NCBI GenBank assembly: GCA_049518775.1
Contig: JBEKRL010000001.1
Coordinates: 1 to 64,000, forward strand
Direction: 5' to 3'
DNA: 64,000 bases
DNA from: Bog-877 sp049518775
Lineage (GTDB): Bacteria > Chloroflexota > Dormibacteria > Aeolococcales > Bog-877
Shown here: piece by piece, positions 1 to 8,438 of the stretch
Layout of the letters: each line of letters starts with the position of its first letter
How positions within the stretch are numbered: the first letter of the stretch is position 1
Notes under the pieces: model-generated
What the model was told of the DNA's origin: nothing
Seen by the model: the letters and a program-made list of their open reading frames with translations, nothing else
Database searches by the model: none
Translations under genes and position numbers: made by a program

Positions 1-268
1 CCCCCCCAACCCAGCGAGGAGACGACCATAGCCGCTGCTCCCTTCTCCCCACAAGTTTCAAGAGCACCGACAGCCGACGGGCCTTGGCCTGACGTTCGGC
101 TGACGGTTGAATTCGATCCGAGTTCCACGAGGATCTGGTAGGTAGTCAGAAGAAGTTGCCAAGCCCGAGCCCACGCAAGCATGCTGACGATGCTCTGGGG
201 CAACGTAGCCAGAACCGGCGCGGTTCCCCCCAACTCGTACCGAGTTCAGCTGTTTCCCGAACTTCGGG
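1..268. other. left edge, no gene seen
   Basis: The first 268 bases contain only short overlapping open frames on both strands, with no recognisable protein motif and no ribosome-binding site. They lie downstream of the minus-strand small gene that ends at 269, so they may be its 3' region or part of a spacer reaching beyond the window. Confidence 0.5.
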
Positions 269-553
269 CTAGCCACCCTCCCTCAGCTGCAGTCGGAGCT
301 CCTGGGCAGCTCTTTTCAGACATGCCGGCAGCCAGCCCGGCGATCCCGGGACAAGGACCACCACCCTGGTCCCGCGTTCCCCAGTCTCTTGGTCCAGCGA
401 CTGGGTGAGGACGGGAACTGGGAGGTCGAGATAAGGTCGCAGCAGGGCGCAGAGTCCTGGTTCGCCCTCGGCCCGAGGGGGAGAGCCCCAGACCTCCGCA
501 GTCCGGCCTCCGGTCAGATCCTTCAGCCGGTATCGCCGCTCCAACTCCGTCAC
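269..553 (-). CDS. small conserved-looking hypothetical protein (94 aa)
   Basis: I do not recognise the family. The frame opens with GTG whose GTGA overlaps the stop of the upstream metallopeptidase gene by 4 nt. That is the signature of translational coupling and is the reason for choosing this start over an upstream ATG in the same frame. The N-terminus (VTELERRYRL) is charged. The middle has a short hydrophobic stretch (TRVVVLVPG), and the C-terminal 20 residues look like an amphipathic helix. No signal peptide or metal-binding motif is visible. It probably works with, or is only co-expressed with, the peptidase before it. Confidence 0.6.
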   Translation of the reverse strand: MTELERRYRLKDLTGGRTAEVWGSPPRAEGEPGLCALLRPYLDLPVPVLTQSLDQETGERGTRVVVLVPGSPGWLPACLKRAAQELRLQLREGG

Positions 554-1632
554 CTCCCCAGCTCCCGACCGATCCCCCGCCGGACCAGCTGAATCGCCTC
601 CCAGGGGCGCTCTGGCGCCAGCGCGGCCCGCCGGGCTCCGAGCGTGCGTTCGGCGGTGCGCCACGGCTCAAGAAGCACCCGCTCGCCCTCCTCGACCGAC
701 TGGTGACTGCGCTCTCCCCTGGAGAAGGGGACGTGAAGGTAGCGAAAGATCTCCGCCGGAGTCTCCGCGATGGACTCCTCGGCGTAGGGCGCGAGCGCAC
801 GGCGCCTCCGCAGCGCAGCGTCGACCAGCTCTAGGCTGAGGCCCCGTTCGGCCAGTTTCTCACGGAGCCGCCTGGGATTCTCGGTGCGCAGGCGCCCGAG
901 CAGCTGTTCCGGCCCTTGCAGGCAGAGCGATCCCCGATCCGCGGTGCGAGCCAGGGTCGACTTGCCAACGGCGTACATCAGGTCTCGGTCCAACTGCAAG
1001 GCCGACGGCATCCCTGGGCTGCCCAGAGGCAGTTCCCCATCCCAGGACGGGTCCATCCGGCGCAGGCGGCTGAGGTAGTAGGAACTGAGGGTGGAGACCT
1101 GCCGCCCGGTGGCCCCGTAGGGGACAGGGTCATCCAGCGGATGGGGCAACCAGCCCGACGCCGCGATCAGAGCCACGAAATCCCGGAGCGGCACCCCGCC
1201 CCGGGGGTCCTCGATCAGCGCGTGACCCGACTCGTGGACCAGGGTGGCTCGGAGCAGATCGTAGCCCAGGTCCTTATGCCACCGCGATTCCCGGAGGGCG
1301 GGGATCAGAGACCAGTCCCGGTTGATCCGCATCACCCCGTCACGCCAGGTGCCGAGGGTGCCGATCGGGAAGCTTCCGTCATGGTCGAGGCGGAGCTCGT
1401 CGATCACGCCTCGCAGGACGTCCTTCACCTGGAGGGGCAGCCGGTCCACCGTCTCCCATATCTCAGCGGTCCTGGGCTCAAAGCCCATCGGGCCAGCGGA
1501 CGAGACGTGAACCCGGACGTTGAACTGCTCAGCCGCCCAGGTGGTGTCAGGGAGCCCGAGCCGGCGGTAGGTCTCAAGCCGGGCGTACTGCCGGTCGGAG
1601 CGGTAGGGGCTGAGCGGCACCGCATCCTGCAC
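550..1632 (-). CDS. putative zincin-type metallopeptidase (360 aa)
   Basis: The protein contains an HExxH zinc-binding motif, HESGH, at residues 133-137. It is preceded by a helix (LLRATLV), which is the usual active-site helix arrangement of zincins. A later acidic segment around residues 275-300 (EESIAETPAEIFRYL) could supply the third ligand, but this is inference. There is no signal peptide or membrane segment, so it is probably cytoplasmic. It is the first gene of a coupled pair, since its stop overlaps the GTG of the 94-residue gene downstream. The substrate is unknown and I cannot assign a named peptidase family. Confidence 0.7.
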   Translation of the reverse strand: MQDAVPLSPYRSDRQYARLETYRRLGLPDTTWAAEQFNVRVHVSSAGPMGFEPRTAEIWETVDRLPLQVKDVLRGVIDELRLDHDGSFPIGTLGTWRDGVMRINRDWSLIPALRESRWHKDLGYDLLRATLVHESGHALIEDPRGGVPLRDFVALIAASGWLPHPLDDPVPYGATGRQVSTLSSYYLSRLRRMDPSWDGELPLGSPGMPSALQLDRDLMYAVGKSTLARTADRGSLCLQGPEQLLGRLRTENPRRLREKLAERGLSLELVDAALRRRRALAPYAEESIAETPAEIFRYLHVPFSRGERSHQSVEEGERVLLEPWRTAERTLGARRAALAPERPWEAIQLVRRGIGRELGR

Positions 1633-1685
1633 ACTGCCCCCGTCCGGTCACGTCCGGGATCGGGGGCGGAGGGCTCGAGTCGGGG

Positions 1686-1904
1686 TCAGCTCATGTCAGG
1701 CCAGGCCGGGGCCTCAGCCTCCCCGCCCTCGCCCTCGTCACTCACGACCTTCTGCTGGAACCGGGCTGCCACCATCTGCTGGGCCATCACCTTGGGGATC
1801 CCAAACTTCACCAGGGAGCGGACCTCATCGGAGATCACCTTATCCCGGGCTGTCTCCACCGCTGTGATCAGGTCGTCGAGCGAGATGGTGGTTTGCTTCA
1901 CCAC
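1686..1904 (-). CDS. small hypothetical protein (72 aa)
   Basis: This short ORF starts MVKQTTISLDDLITAVE and has protein-like composition: mixed charged and hydrophobic residues in the first 50 positions, then an acidic tail rich in Glu and Gly. The first 45 residues look like two helices. I do not recognise the family. It sits 38 nt downstream of the rhodanese-ThiF gene and 53 nt upstream of the metallopeptidase, all on the minus strand, so it could be part of one transcription unit. Confidence 0.6.
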   Translation of the reverse strand: MVKQTTISLDDLITAVETARDKVISDEVRSLVKFGIPKVMAQQMVAARFQQKVVSDEGEGGEAEAPAWPDMS

Positions 1905-1942
1905 TTCATGCTACCCGGCCGGACCGAAGACCAAGCGACAGC

Positions 1943-3151
1943 TCAGAGCAGGGCCAGGGCGGGCTGGGAAGTGGCCGCCTTGGCCAGGTTGGGGTTGAGG
2001 CAGAAACCCTCGTAGTCGATCGGCTCGGTGATGGTGGGGTGCTCGCCGCAGACCGGGCACTCGGGGTCGCGCCGCAGCCGGAACTCGTGGAACTCCATCG
2101 ACAGCGCGTCGATATGGAGCAGGCGGCCCGTCAGCGGCTCCCCGATCTCCAGGACCAGCTTGAGCACCTCGGAGGCCTGAATCAGCCCGACCAGGCCGGG
2201 CAGCACCCCTAGGACCCCGGCCTCGGAACAACTGGGCGCCTCCTCCGGGGGTGGCGGCGCCGGGTAGCGGCAGCGATAGCAGGCGGAACTGAAGGGGATC
2301 ATGGTTGTGACCTGCCCCTCGAAGCGGAAGACGCCCCCGTCCACCAGCGGCTTGCGCAGGAATACCGCCACGTCGTTGGCCAGGTAGCGGGTGGGGAAGT
2401 TGTCGCTCCCGTTGACGACCACGTCGTACTGGGAGAAAATCTCGGCCGCGTTGGAACTGTCCAGGTGGAGATTGTGCTCGACCACCCGCACGTCGGGGTT
2501 GAGCGCCTGGAGGGCGATCGACGCTGATTCAGTCTTGGGCATACCCACGCGGTCGACCGTGTGGATGATCTGCCGCTGCAGGTTGCTGAGCTCGACCCGG
2601 TCGAAGTCCACCAGACCGACCGTCCCCACTCCGGCCGCGGCCAGGTAGTAGGCCACCGGAGCGCCCAGGCCTCCAGCCCCCAGCAGAAGCACCCTGGCAT
2701 CCAGGAGCCGCGCCTGACCGGTCTCACCCACCCCATTGAGGAGGAAGTGACGGCTGTAGCGCTCCCGCTGCTCGGCGCTGAAGGCGTGGGGGACGGTGAA
2801 GGGTAGCCCATGGTCCTTCCAGGCGCTAAACCCACCCCTCAGTGAGGCGACGTCGGCGTAGCCCATGTCGCGAAGGGTCCTGGCCGCAAGCAGCGAGCGC
2901 AGCCCGGAGCCACAGTAGACGGTTATCGGAGTGGAGCGGTCAGGCACCGCGGCCTCCACGCTCATCTCCAGGACTCCTCGGGGAATGTGCACCGCCCCGG
3001 GCAGGAGCCCCTGAGTCACCTCATCGGACTCCCGGACGTCGATTAGCTGGCGGGCGCCCCCCTGATCCTGGCTCGCCCAAAGGTCCTGTGGCGCCACCTC
3101 GGGAACACGCTGTCGGGCCTGTTCGATCAAGTCGCGCGCGCTCAGAGCCAT
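1943..3151 (-). CDS. rhodanese-ThiF/MoeB fusion, sulfur-carrier adenylyltransferase
   Basis: Residues about 1-115 form a rhodanese domain with the active-site loop CGSGLRS. The remainder is a MoeB/ThiF E1-like domain with the nucleotide-binding segment LLGAGGLGAPV, the SNLQRQ motif, two zinc CxxC pairs (CYRC and CPVC) and a candidate catalytic cysteine in APSCSEAGV. Such enzymes adenylate, and may thiolate, the C-terminal Gly-Gly of sulfur carriers such as MoaD, ThiS or cysteine-biosynthesis carriers. The domain order is the reverse of classical MoeZ/MOCS3, which carries rhodanese at the C-terminus. No carrier protein gene lies nearby, so the exact pathway is open. Confidence 0.9.
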   Translation of the reverse strand: MALSARDLIEQARQRVPEVAPQDLWASQDQGGARQLIDVRESDEVTQGLLPGAVHIPRGVLEMSVEAAVPDRSTPITVYCGSGLRSLLAARTLRDMGYADVASLRGGFSAWKDHGLPFTVPHAFSAEQRERYSRHFLLNGVGETGQARLLDARVLLLGAGGLGAPVAYYLAAAGVGTVGLVDFDRVELSNLQRQIIHTVDRVGMPKTESASIALQALNPDVRVVEHNLHLDSSNAAEIFSQYDVVVNGSDNFPTRYLANDVAVFLRKPLVDGGVFRFEGQVTTMIPFSSACYRCRYPAPPPPEEAPSCSEAGVLGVLPGLVGLIQASEVLKLVLEIGEPLTGRLLHIDALSMEFHEFRLRRDPECPVCGEHPTITEPIDYEGFCLNPNLAKAATSQPALALL

Positions 3152-3231
3152 CTGTGAATATCTCCAACGGCTAAGGTCGGTTCAGAAAATCCGACCCCGA
3201 TACAAGCATAGCCGAGCCGGTCGCAGGGGAA

Positions 3232-3573
3232 TCAGACCGGGAGGCGGCGCATGCTCCCGCCCATCACATGGATGTGGAGATGCGGGACGGTCTGGCCACC
3301 CGCCGAGCCGACGCTGACGTAGAAGCGGTAGCCCTGCTCGTGGCCGAGGTCGGCGGCGACCTCGTTGGCGACGCAGGCCATCCGGAGCCAGAGCTCGGCG
3401 TCGCTGTCCTGAATGTGGCGCAGATCGTCGATGTGCCGCTCAGGGACCACCAGCACGTGGGTCTCGGCCACTGGGTGGATGTCCGTGAACGCGATGATGC
3501 CCTTCTCCCGGTGCACCACGTCAGCGGGCAGCTCGCCGGAGACGATGCGGCAGAAGAGGCACTCGGAGCTCAC
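3232..3573 (-). CDS. HIT family hydrolase (113 aa)
   Basis: This is a full-length histidine-triad protein. It has the N-terminal CLFCRIVSGE segment that contributes zinc cysteines, and the triad H98-x-H100-x-H102 in VPHLHIHVMGG. Family members (HinT/HIT-like) hydrolyse purine nucleoside phosphoramidates or dinucleoside polyphosphates in the cytoplasm. I chose the GTG at 3571-3573 because the homologous region begins immediately there. The longer upstream frame is low-complexity and unlike the family. A 58-codon ORF ends in a 4-nt GTGA overlap with this start. Confidence 0.92.
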   Translation of the reverse strand: MSSECLFCRIVSGELPADVVHREKGIIAFTDIHPVAETHVLVVPERHIDDLRHIQDSDAELWLRMACVANEVAADLGHEQGYRFYVSVGSAGGQTVPHLHIHVMGGSMRRLPV

Positions 3574-3746
3574 TCGGCCATGATAGGCCGTGCTCTGGAG
3601 AAGGGCTGAGCCGCTCCTCGGGCAACCCGCGAGCCATCGGCCTGGAGTGCGCCTGCGATGACCTGAAGGCACGCGACTCCCTCCCGGGCCAGGTTCGGTG
3701 AGTCCCGCCCGGTGATCAGGGCGCAGATGAGGCCTTGGCGGCGCAT
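3570..3746 (-). CDS. possible small ORF upstream of HIT gene (58 aa)
   Basis: An ATG frame runs from 3746 and ends in a TGA that overlaps the GTG start of the HIT gene by 4 nt (GTGA), which is suggestive of coupling. The peptide begins MRRQGLICALITGRD and has no recognised motif. There is no clear Shine-Dalgarno before the ATG. It lies between the HIT gene and a frame-broken gene, so it could equally be random open frame in GC-rich DNA. Confidence 0.25.
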   Translation of the reverse strand: MRRQGLICALITGRDSPNLAREGVACLQVIAGALQADGSRVARGAAQPFSRARPIMAE

Positions 3747-3809
3747 GGATCGGGTCAGCGCACGAACGACGAGCGGGAGCCGTTACTCGCCGAGTGGCGG
3801 GTGGCGGAC

Positions 3810-4213
3810 CTACCGGGCGCGCATCCGGTTGCCCCTCGGGCTGTGCTCGAGCTCCGCCAGCCCCAGGACCTCCATCACCGGCGGGACGTAGTTCGCGAAC
3901 CGGCCCCGGAGGCCCTTCTTCAACCCGTACCACCCGCCGACCGGGTTCTCCGGGGAGCGCGCCCAGGCCTCGACGGTTCCGGCCGCGGCAGGCTTCTGCT
4001 CGTCCGCGGTTCCCAGAGGGATCCAGTCGCCCTGGCCAGTAGCATCTGGTGCAGGTCGGCGAGAGCTCTCAGGTGGTAACGAAGTTCAGTTCTGCCGACT
4101 CGGACCACCAAAGCCGGCGGCTCGACTCCCTCGTCGCGAAACGCCTCGTACTCGGCCTGCCCGCTGGGAGTCTTCAGGACCCATGGGTCCTCCCGAGTTC
4201 CCTGGCCCTTCAT
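3810..4213 (-). pseudogene. frame-disrupted conserved small protein (about 134 aa when repaired)
   Basis: The ATG at 4213 opens a frame beginning MKGQGTREDPWVLKTPSGQ that matches from memory a widespread uncharacterised bacterial family of about 130 residues. After LHQMLLAR the family continuation (GDWIPLGTADEQKP... ending GNRMRAR and a TAG at 3810-3812) is found intact, but one frame over. The switch falls at the short C/G run 4029-4038. Restoring one base gives a single 134-residue protein of normal family length. Either the gene is broken by a one-base deletion or the assembly has lost a base. Function of the family is unknown. Confidence 0.8.
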
Positions 4214-4331
4214 TTGCTCTGCTACCTCCCTGCATCCGGTTCGTTGCCACCCCCAGGGTGCCCTTGACCTGCTGCTGCGCCGCGACGGTTGCTTTAGGCC
4301 GCACGGAGGGCGCTCTCGGCCCCCGACCCCG

Positions 4332-5714
4332 TTATCCCGAGCCACGCACCAGTTCGAGGCCGGCCTCGCCGATGCGGCTGAGGTCGTCGTCGACCAGGAC
4401 CACCTCGCGGCCCGCCCGGTCCAGCAGGCTGGCGGCGACGCTGGCCCGGTACCCGCCGCCGCAGTGCACCCAGGTGGGCCGGTCGGGGAGCCCCCCGACC
4501 CGTTCAAGCAGGTCCGGCAAGTGGATGTTGGTGGCGTTCCGTACGTGCCCTTCCAACCACTCGTCCGGGCGGCGGGCGTCCAGGACCTGGATCTCCTCCG
4601 AGCCAACCGCTCGGGCCAGGCCCGCGAAGTCGGTGACCAGGTAGGAGGAGCTGCCCAGCTCACGTTGCAGCTCCGCGAGCGGCGCCGAGCACCAGCCGGC
4701 CAGCCAGTCGGCCCCGATCCGGCCCAGGTCCCGGCGAGCGCGGGCCACCTGCTCCGGGCTGCTGGCAACCAAGGTAAGGGGGGAGCCCCAGGGTACGACC
4801 CAGCCGACGTAGGTGGCGAGCAGGTCGCCAGCGGGGAAGTTGACGGTGCCGGCGACGTGTGAGGCCCCGAACTCGGTACCCGGCCTCAGGTCGATCACCC
4901 AACCACCCGCGGCGATCGTTCGGCCCACCTGGTCAAGATCGACCTCAGCTGGCAGAGAAAGGTCGGCGGGCTCCGCCCCCTCCCGGTTGATCCCGTCCAT
5001 GTAGGCGTAGTAGCGGGGGTAGAGCGAATAACCCGCCACCAGCCGGCGGACGAACTCCTCCTCGCCCTCGAGGACGGCGGGGTTGACGCTCCGCTGGTCC
5101 CCGATGGTGCCGCCGGGCTCGCTCCGGGTTGCCGGGCCACTGGCGCAGAAGCTCCCGAACCCGTGGGTGGGGAAGAGTTGCAGCTCCTCGGGAAGTGCCG
5201 CGAGCCGGCGCGCCGAGCGGTGTTGCGCGCGGGCCAGCTCCACGGTCATCGCGGGTGAGATGAGGTCGGTCCGGCCGACGGCCCCGTACAGGAGCGAGCC
5301 GCCGCTGAAGACGGCTCGGGGCTCTCGGCCGGCCCAGATCAGGAAGGCGAGGTGGCCAGGGGTGTGGCCCGGGGTGGCCAGCGTTTCTAGGGTCATCGAC
5401 CCCACCTCGAGCCGATCGCCCTCCCCCACCGGGTGACGCTCGAACCCGACCTCCTCGTCGGAGGCCACCAGGTAGCGCGCCCCCAGGCCCCGGGCCAAGG
5501 CCCAGCCACCGGAGACGTAGTCGTTGTGGATGTGGGTTTCGGCGACGCAGGTGATGGTGACCCGGGCCGCGTCGGCCAGCGCCAGGAGCCGGTCGACGTC
5601 TCGCTGCGGGTCGATCACGACCGCCTGGCGGCCGTCGTGGACCAGGTAGGAGCGGTCGCCAAGCTGCGGCGTCTCGAGGGTAACGACTTCAACCAAGTTC
5701 CCAAACCTCCTCAT
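4332..5714 (-). CDS. metallo-beta-lactamase fold hydrolase with two rhodanese domains
   Basis: The N-terminal half is an MBL-fold domain of the glyoxalase-II/persulfide dioxygenase group, with the metal motif THIHNDYVSGG and ATPGHTPGHLAF. The C-terminal half holds two rhodanese-like domains. The first has no cysteine in its active-site loop (VASSPEQV). The second has an intact loop, CGGGYRAS. This layout resembles CstB-like persulfide and thiosulfate handling proteins, so a cytoplasmic role in sulfide/persulfide oxidation is inferred. The start is uncertain: ATG at 5714 has no Shine-Dalgarno, while AGGAGG immediately after it is ideally placed for a TTG at 5694-5696 just before VEVVTLETPQ. 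About 455-460 residues. Confidence 0.88.
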   Translation of the reverse strand: MRRFGNLVEVVTLETPQLGDRSYLVHDGRQAVVIDPQRDVDRLLALADAARVTITCVAETHIHNDYVSGGWALARGLGARYLVASDEEVGFERHPVGEGDRLEVGSMTLETLATPGHTPGHLAFLIWAGREPRAVFSGGSLLYGAVGRTDLISPAMTVELARAQHRSARRLAALPEELQLFPTHGFGSFCASGPATRSEPGGTIGDQRSVNPAVLEGEEEFVRRLVAGYSLYPRYYAYMDGINREGAEPADLSLPAEVDLDQVGRTIAAGGWVIDLRPGTEFGASHVAGTVNFPAGDLLATYVGWVVPWGSPLTLVASSPEQVARARRDLGRIGADWLAGWCSAPLAELQRELGSSSYLVTDFAGLARAVGSEEIQVLDARRPDEWLEGHVRNATNIHLPDLLERVGGLPDRPTWVHCGGGYRASVAASLLDRAGREVVLVDDDLSRIGEAGLELVRGSG

Positions 5715-6101
5715 GTGGCGTGTCGTCGCGCTCGCTCTTCGAGCGTTCCGGGCGGGACCGGGACCGACCGGGCCACCGAACGGGCTAGTGTGACAGGCAC
5801 TCCCGGGCGGGGCATTCACCGGCTGAACCGTTTGGCCCCGGGGGGTTGGCCTTGCCCCACGGAGGGCCGGCTGAACCGGCGCCGTCGAGGGCCCTGGCCT
5901 GCGAGCCTCCGATGCCGCCTGATACGGTCGCGCCATCGCGGATTTCAGCGGGATCAAACGATTGGGCAACGTCCCCAAAGTGATCGTGCCCGGCTCGGAA
6001 GCGGGGCCAGGCGCCGCGGGACCGTTGACGGGCCCAGGGCCACTTCCTGGGGCCGGGCGCACCGGGCCCGGCTGGAGGCGGTCGGGTCCGGGAGGGATGT
6101 G
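5715..6101. other. intergenic region between divergent genes
   Basis: About 390 nt separate the MBL-rhodanese gene (minus) from the FolD-like fusion (plus). I see no convincing protein. The stretch is GC-rich with several short GGCC/CCGG-type repeats and presumably holds the two divergent promoters, but no clean -35/-10 pair could be read. A Shine-Dalgarno GGGAGGG lies at its right end, just before the ATG at 6102. Confidence 0.4.
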
Positions 6102-7388
6102 ATGGCTTTCACCAGCGCGTCCAACCGGGTGGATCTGACCCCGCTGCTGGAGCAGCTTCGAGCTGAGCTGAGGGAGAGATGCCAGCGGCGCAGGCGTCCG
6201 TACCGGCTGGGAGTCGTGGTCGAGCAGGGCAACGTGGCGGGGAGCTCCTTCGCGCGCTCGCTGGAACGTGAGGCGGTGGCCGGGGGCGTGGATGTCGTCC
6301 ACCGGACTGTCCCCGGCGACGATGCCGAGGCCACCCTCACGGCCCTCGACGCCCTGGTGGTGGACCCCACCGTCGACGGGGTGGTAGTGGTCCAGCCGGT
6401 GGCGTCCCTGCCCCAGGGCGTGGTGGCCGCCCACCTCCCGGCCAGCAAGGATGTGGAGGCGGTCACCCCGGCTGCCCTCAGCGCCGCCAGCGAGGGGAGA
6501 CGGCGGGGGACGCCTGTGGCAGAGGCCTGCTACGCCACCTTGGTCCATCTCGGCGTGGACTGCTCCCGAGCCCGGATCCTCATCGTTGGCCACGGACCGA
6601 CCGGCGGCCGCCCGATTGCCCAGCGCCTGCTGGCGACGGGGGCCCAGGTCGCGGTGATCCAGAGTGAGATCGCCGAGGTGGACCCGTTGCCTGCCTACGA
6701 CGTGCTGATCTCGGCGGTGGGCATCCCTGGGGTCACGCCCGCCTCGGCGATCCGGCCCGGCACCACGGTCCTGGATGTCGGCACCTCGATGAAGCACGGA
6801 CAGCTCCGGGGCGACATCTCGGAGGATGCCGCGGCGGCAGCCGCCAGGGTGACCCCGGTGCCCGGTGGGATAGGCCGGATCACCTCGGTCTGCGCCCTGC
6901 TCTCCTTGACCGAGCTGGGAGGGCTCCAACCGGGGCCGGTGGCCTCGTGGTCGCTTCTGGAGACGGTGGCCCGGATGCTCTCTCCGCATGATGCCGCCGG
7001 GGGCGCCGCCGCGGCGGCGGTGACCGGAGCGCTGGCCGCGGCCCTGGACGGCCTCTGCCGGATGCACGCGGGCGCCGGGGAGGTTTCCCAGTCCGGCCAC
7101 GCGGCGGTCCGGCTGCTGCTGGCCGCGGACCGGGACCGGCTCGCTTTCGGCAGGTATCAGTCGGCGATCCGCGGCCGAGACCCCGCCACAGTCGAAGCCG
7201 CCAGGGAGGAGGCACTGGCGACCCCGGGCGAGATCGCCAGCCAGCTGCAGCTGCTGGAGGAGCGGCTCAGCCAGCTCCAGACCACGCCGTCCCTGAACGT
7301 GGACAGAAGACTGGCCCTGGCCCTGACCGTTGCGGCTCGGGAGGCGGTCCTCCGGCTCCAGTCCGAGTTCTCTTCCCAGGCTTCGTGA
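6102..7388 (+). CDS. degenerate FolD-like domain fused to a formimino-THF cyclodeaminase-like domain (428 aa)
   Basis: Residues about 10-270 follow methylene-THF dehydrogenase/cyclohydrolase (FolD) in order, including the Rossmann motif VGHGPTGGRP and TPVPGGIGRIT at 251-261. Residues about 275-425 match the cyclodeaminase (FTCD_C/FchA) domain, with a small-residue helix around 298-315 and the AAREEALATPGEIA segment. The FolD active site is altered: the conserved Tyr and catalytic Lys are replaced by F50 and L54, KDVDG reads KDVEA, and GPMT reads GRIT. A one-carbon role linked to histidine breakdown is plausible because hut genes lie 3 kb away, but a normal FolD activity is doubtful. GGGAGGG precedes the ATG. 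Confidence 0.85.
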   Translation: MAFTSASNRVDLTPLLEQLRAELRERCQRRRRPYRLGVVVEQGNVAGSSFARSLEREAVAGGVDVVHRTVPGDDAEATLTALDALVVDPTVDGVVVVQPVASLPQGVVAAHLPASKDVEAVTPAALSAASEGRRRGTPVAEACYATLVHLGVDCSRARILIVGHGPTGGRPIAQRLLATGAQVAVIQSEIAEVDPLPAYDVLISAVGIPGVTPASAIRPGTTVLDVGTSMKHGQLRGDISEDAAAAAARVTPVPGGIGRITSVCALLSLTELGGLQPGPVASWSLLETVARMLSPHDAAGGAAAAAVTGALAAALDGLCRMHAGAGEVSQSGHAAVRLLLAADRDRLAFGRYQSAIRGRDPATVEAAREEALATPGEIASQLQLLEERLSQLQTTPSLNVDRRLALALTVAAREAVLRLQSEFSSQAS

Positions 7389-7389
7389 T

Positions 7390-8385
7390 CTAGGGAACCA
7401 GAACCGCGGCCCCCTGGATGCGATCCCCTTCAAGCTCGACCAAGGCGGCGTTGGCCTCGGCGAGCGGGAAGGTCTCGACCAGGGTGCGGATGGGGATCCG
7501 CTGGGCGAGCTGGAGGAACTCCGCGCTGTCCTGGCGCGTGAAGTTGGCCACACTGACCAGCCTGCGCTCCCAATAGAGACGGTCGTACGAGAACTCCGGG
7601 ATCCGGTCGAGGTGGATCGCGTTGACGACGCAGGTCCCGCCCCGGTCGAGCGCGCTTAGGGCCTCCACCACCACCGCTCCGGCAGGGGCGAAGGTGATGG
7701 CACCCTGGAGAGGCCGGGGCGGGGTCTGACCCGGCTCGCCGACCCATTCAGCCCCCAGCTCCCTTGCCCGCTCACGGGCAGCGAGGCCTCGAGTCACCAC
7801 GAACAGCTGGCAGCCCTGTCGGAGCGCCAACTGGGCCACCAGCAGGGCGGAGGCGCCGAACCCATAGAGGCCGAGCCGGTCCCCCCGGCCGAGTCCGGTC
7901 AGCCTGAAGGCCCGGTAGCCGATGATCCCCCCGCAGATCAGGGGTGCCAGCTCCACCGGATTCCCGGTCTCGGCCAGTGGCTGCGCATAGTCCGCCCTCA
8001 CCACGACCTGGGTGGCGAAGCCGCCGTCGCGGTCCCAGCCGGTGAAGGTCGCGCTCCGACAGAGGTTCTCCCGGCTGCTGAGGCAGAGGTCGCATCCGCC
8101 GCAGGTGGAAGCCAGCCAGCCGACCCCCAGCCGCCTGCCGATCAGCTCTGCGGAGACCCCCTCTCCAACTTCCAGTACCCGGCCCACGATCTGGTGCCCG
8201 GGCACGATCGGGAGCAACTTCGCCCTGAGGTCCCCCGAGCTGATCTGGAGGTCGGTGCGGCAGACCGCGCAGGCCTCCACCTTCAGCCGAACCTCGCCGG
8301 GGCCTGGTTTGGGGTCGGGCCGGGACGCTGCGCGCAGCGGCCGGCTCGCAGCCGCTCCAGGGGCCGCCAGTTCCATGACTTCCAT
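7390..8385 (-). CDS. zinc-dependent alcohol dehydrogenase family protein (331 aa)
   Basis: This is a medium-chain dehydrogenase/reductase. It has the catalytic zinc site CAVCRTDL with GHQIVGRV, the structural zinc cluster CGGCDLCLSSRENLC, and a nucleotide-binding segment LGLYGFGASALLV in place of the usual GxGxxG. It resembles the AdhA/AdhP-like subgroup that oxidises alcohols or reduces aldehydes with NAD(P). I used the ATG at 8385, as the longer frame upstream runs into the 5' region of the divergent murE. Its 3' end abuts the end of the FolD-like gene (2 nt apart, convergent). The substrate cannot be inferred. Confidence 0.85.
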   Translation of the reverse strand: MEVMELAAPGAAASRPLRAASRPDPKPGPGEVRLKVEACAVCRTDLQISSGDLRAKLLPIVPGHQIVGRVLEVGEGVSAELIGRRLGVGWLASTCGGCDLCLSSRENLCRSATFTGWDRDGGFATQVVVRADYAQPLAETGNPVELAPLICGGIIGYRAFRLTGLGRGDRLGLYGFGASALLVAQLALRQGCQLFVVTRGLAARERARELGAEWVGEPGQTPPRPLQGAITFAPAGAVVVEALSALDRGGTCVVNAIHLDRIPEFSYDRLYWERRLVSVANFTRQDSAEFLQLAQRIPIRTLVETFPLAEANAALVELEGDRIQGAAVLVP

Positions 8386-8438
8386 CCGCGAGTATTGTCG
8401 GGCAGCGGCGGCGCCGCGACGGCGGCTAGGCTTCGGGG

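Noticed and set aside
246..800. Minus-strand 184-residue ORF overlapping the metallopeptidase gene
   Set aside because: It overlaps the metallopeptidase and the coupled 94-residue gene in another frame and has Arg/Pro/Ser-rich shadow composition.
4332..7553. Apparent 1073-residue minus-strand ORF
   Set aside because: Only the last 460 residues are a real protein (MBL-rhodanese). The front half is antisense to the FolD-like fusion gene and is Arg/Gly/Pro-rich shadow.
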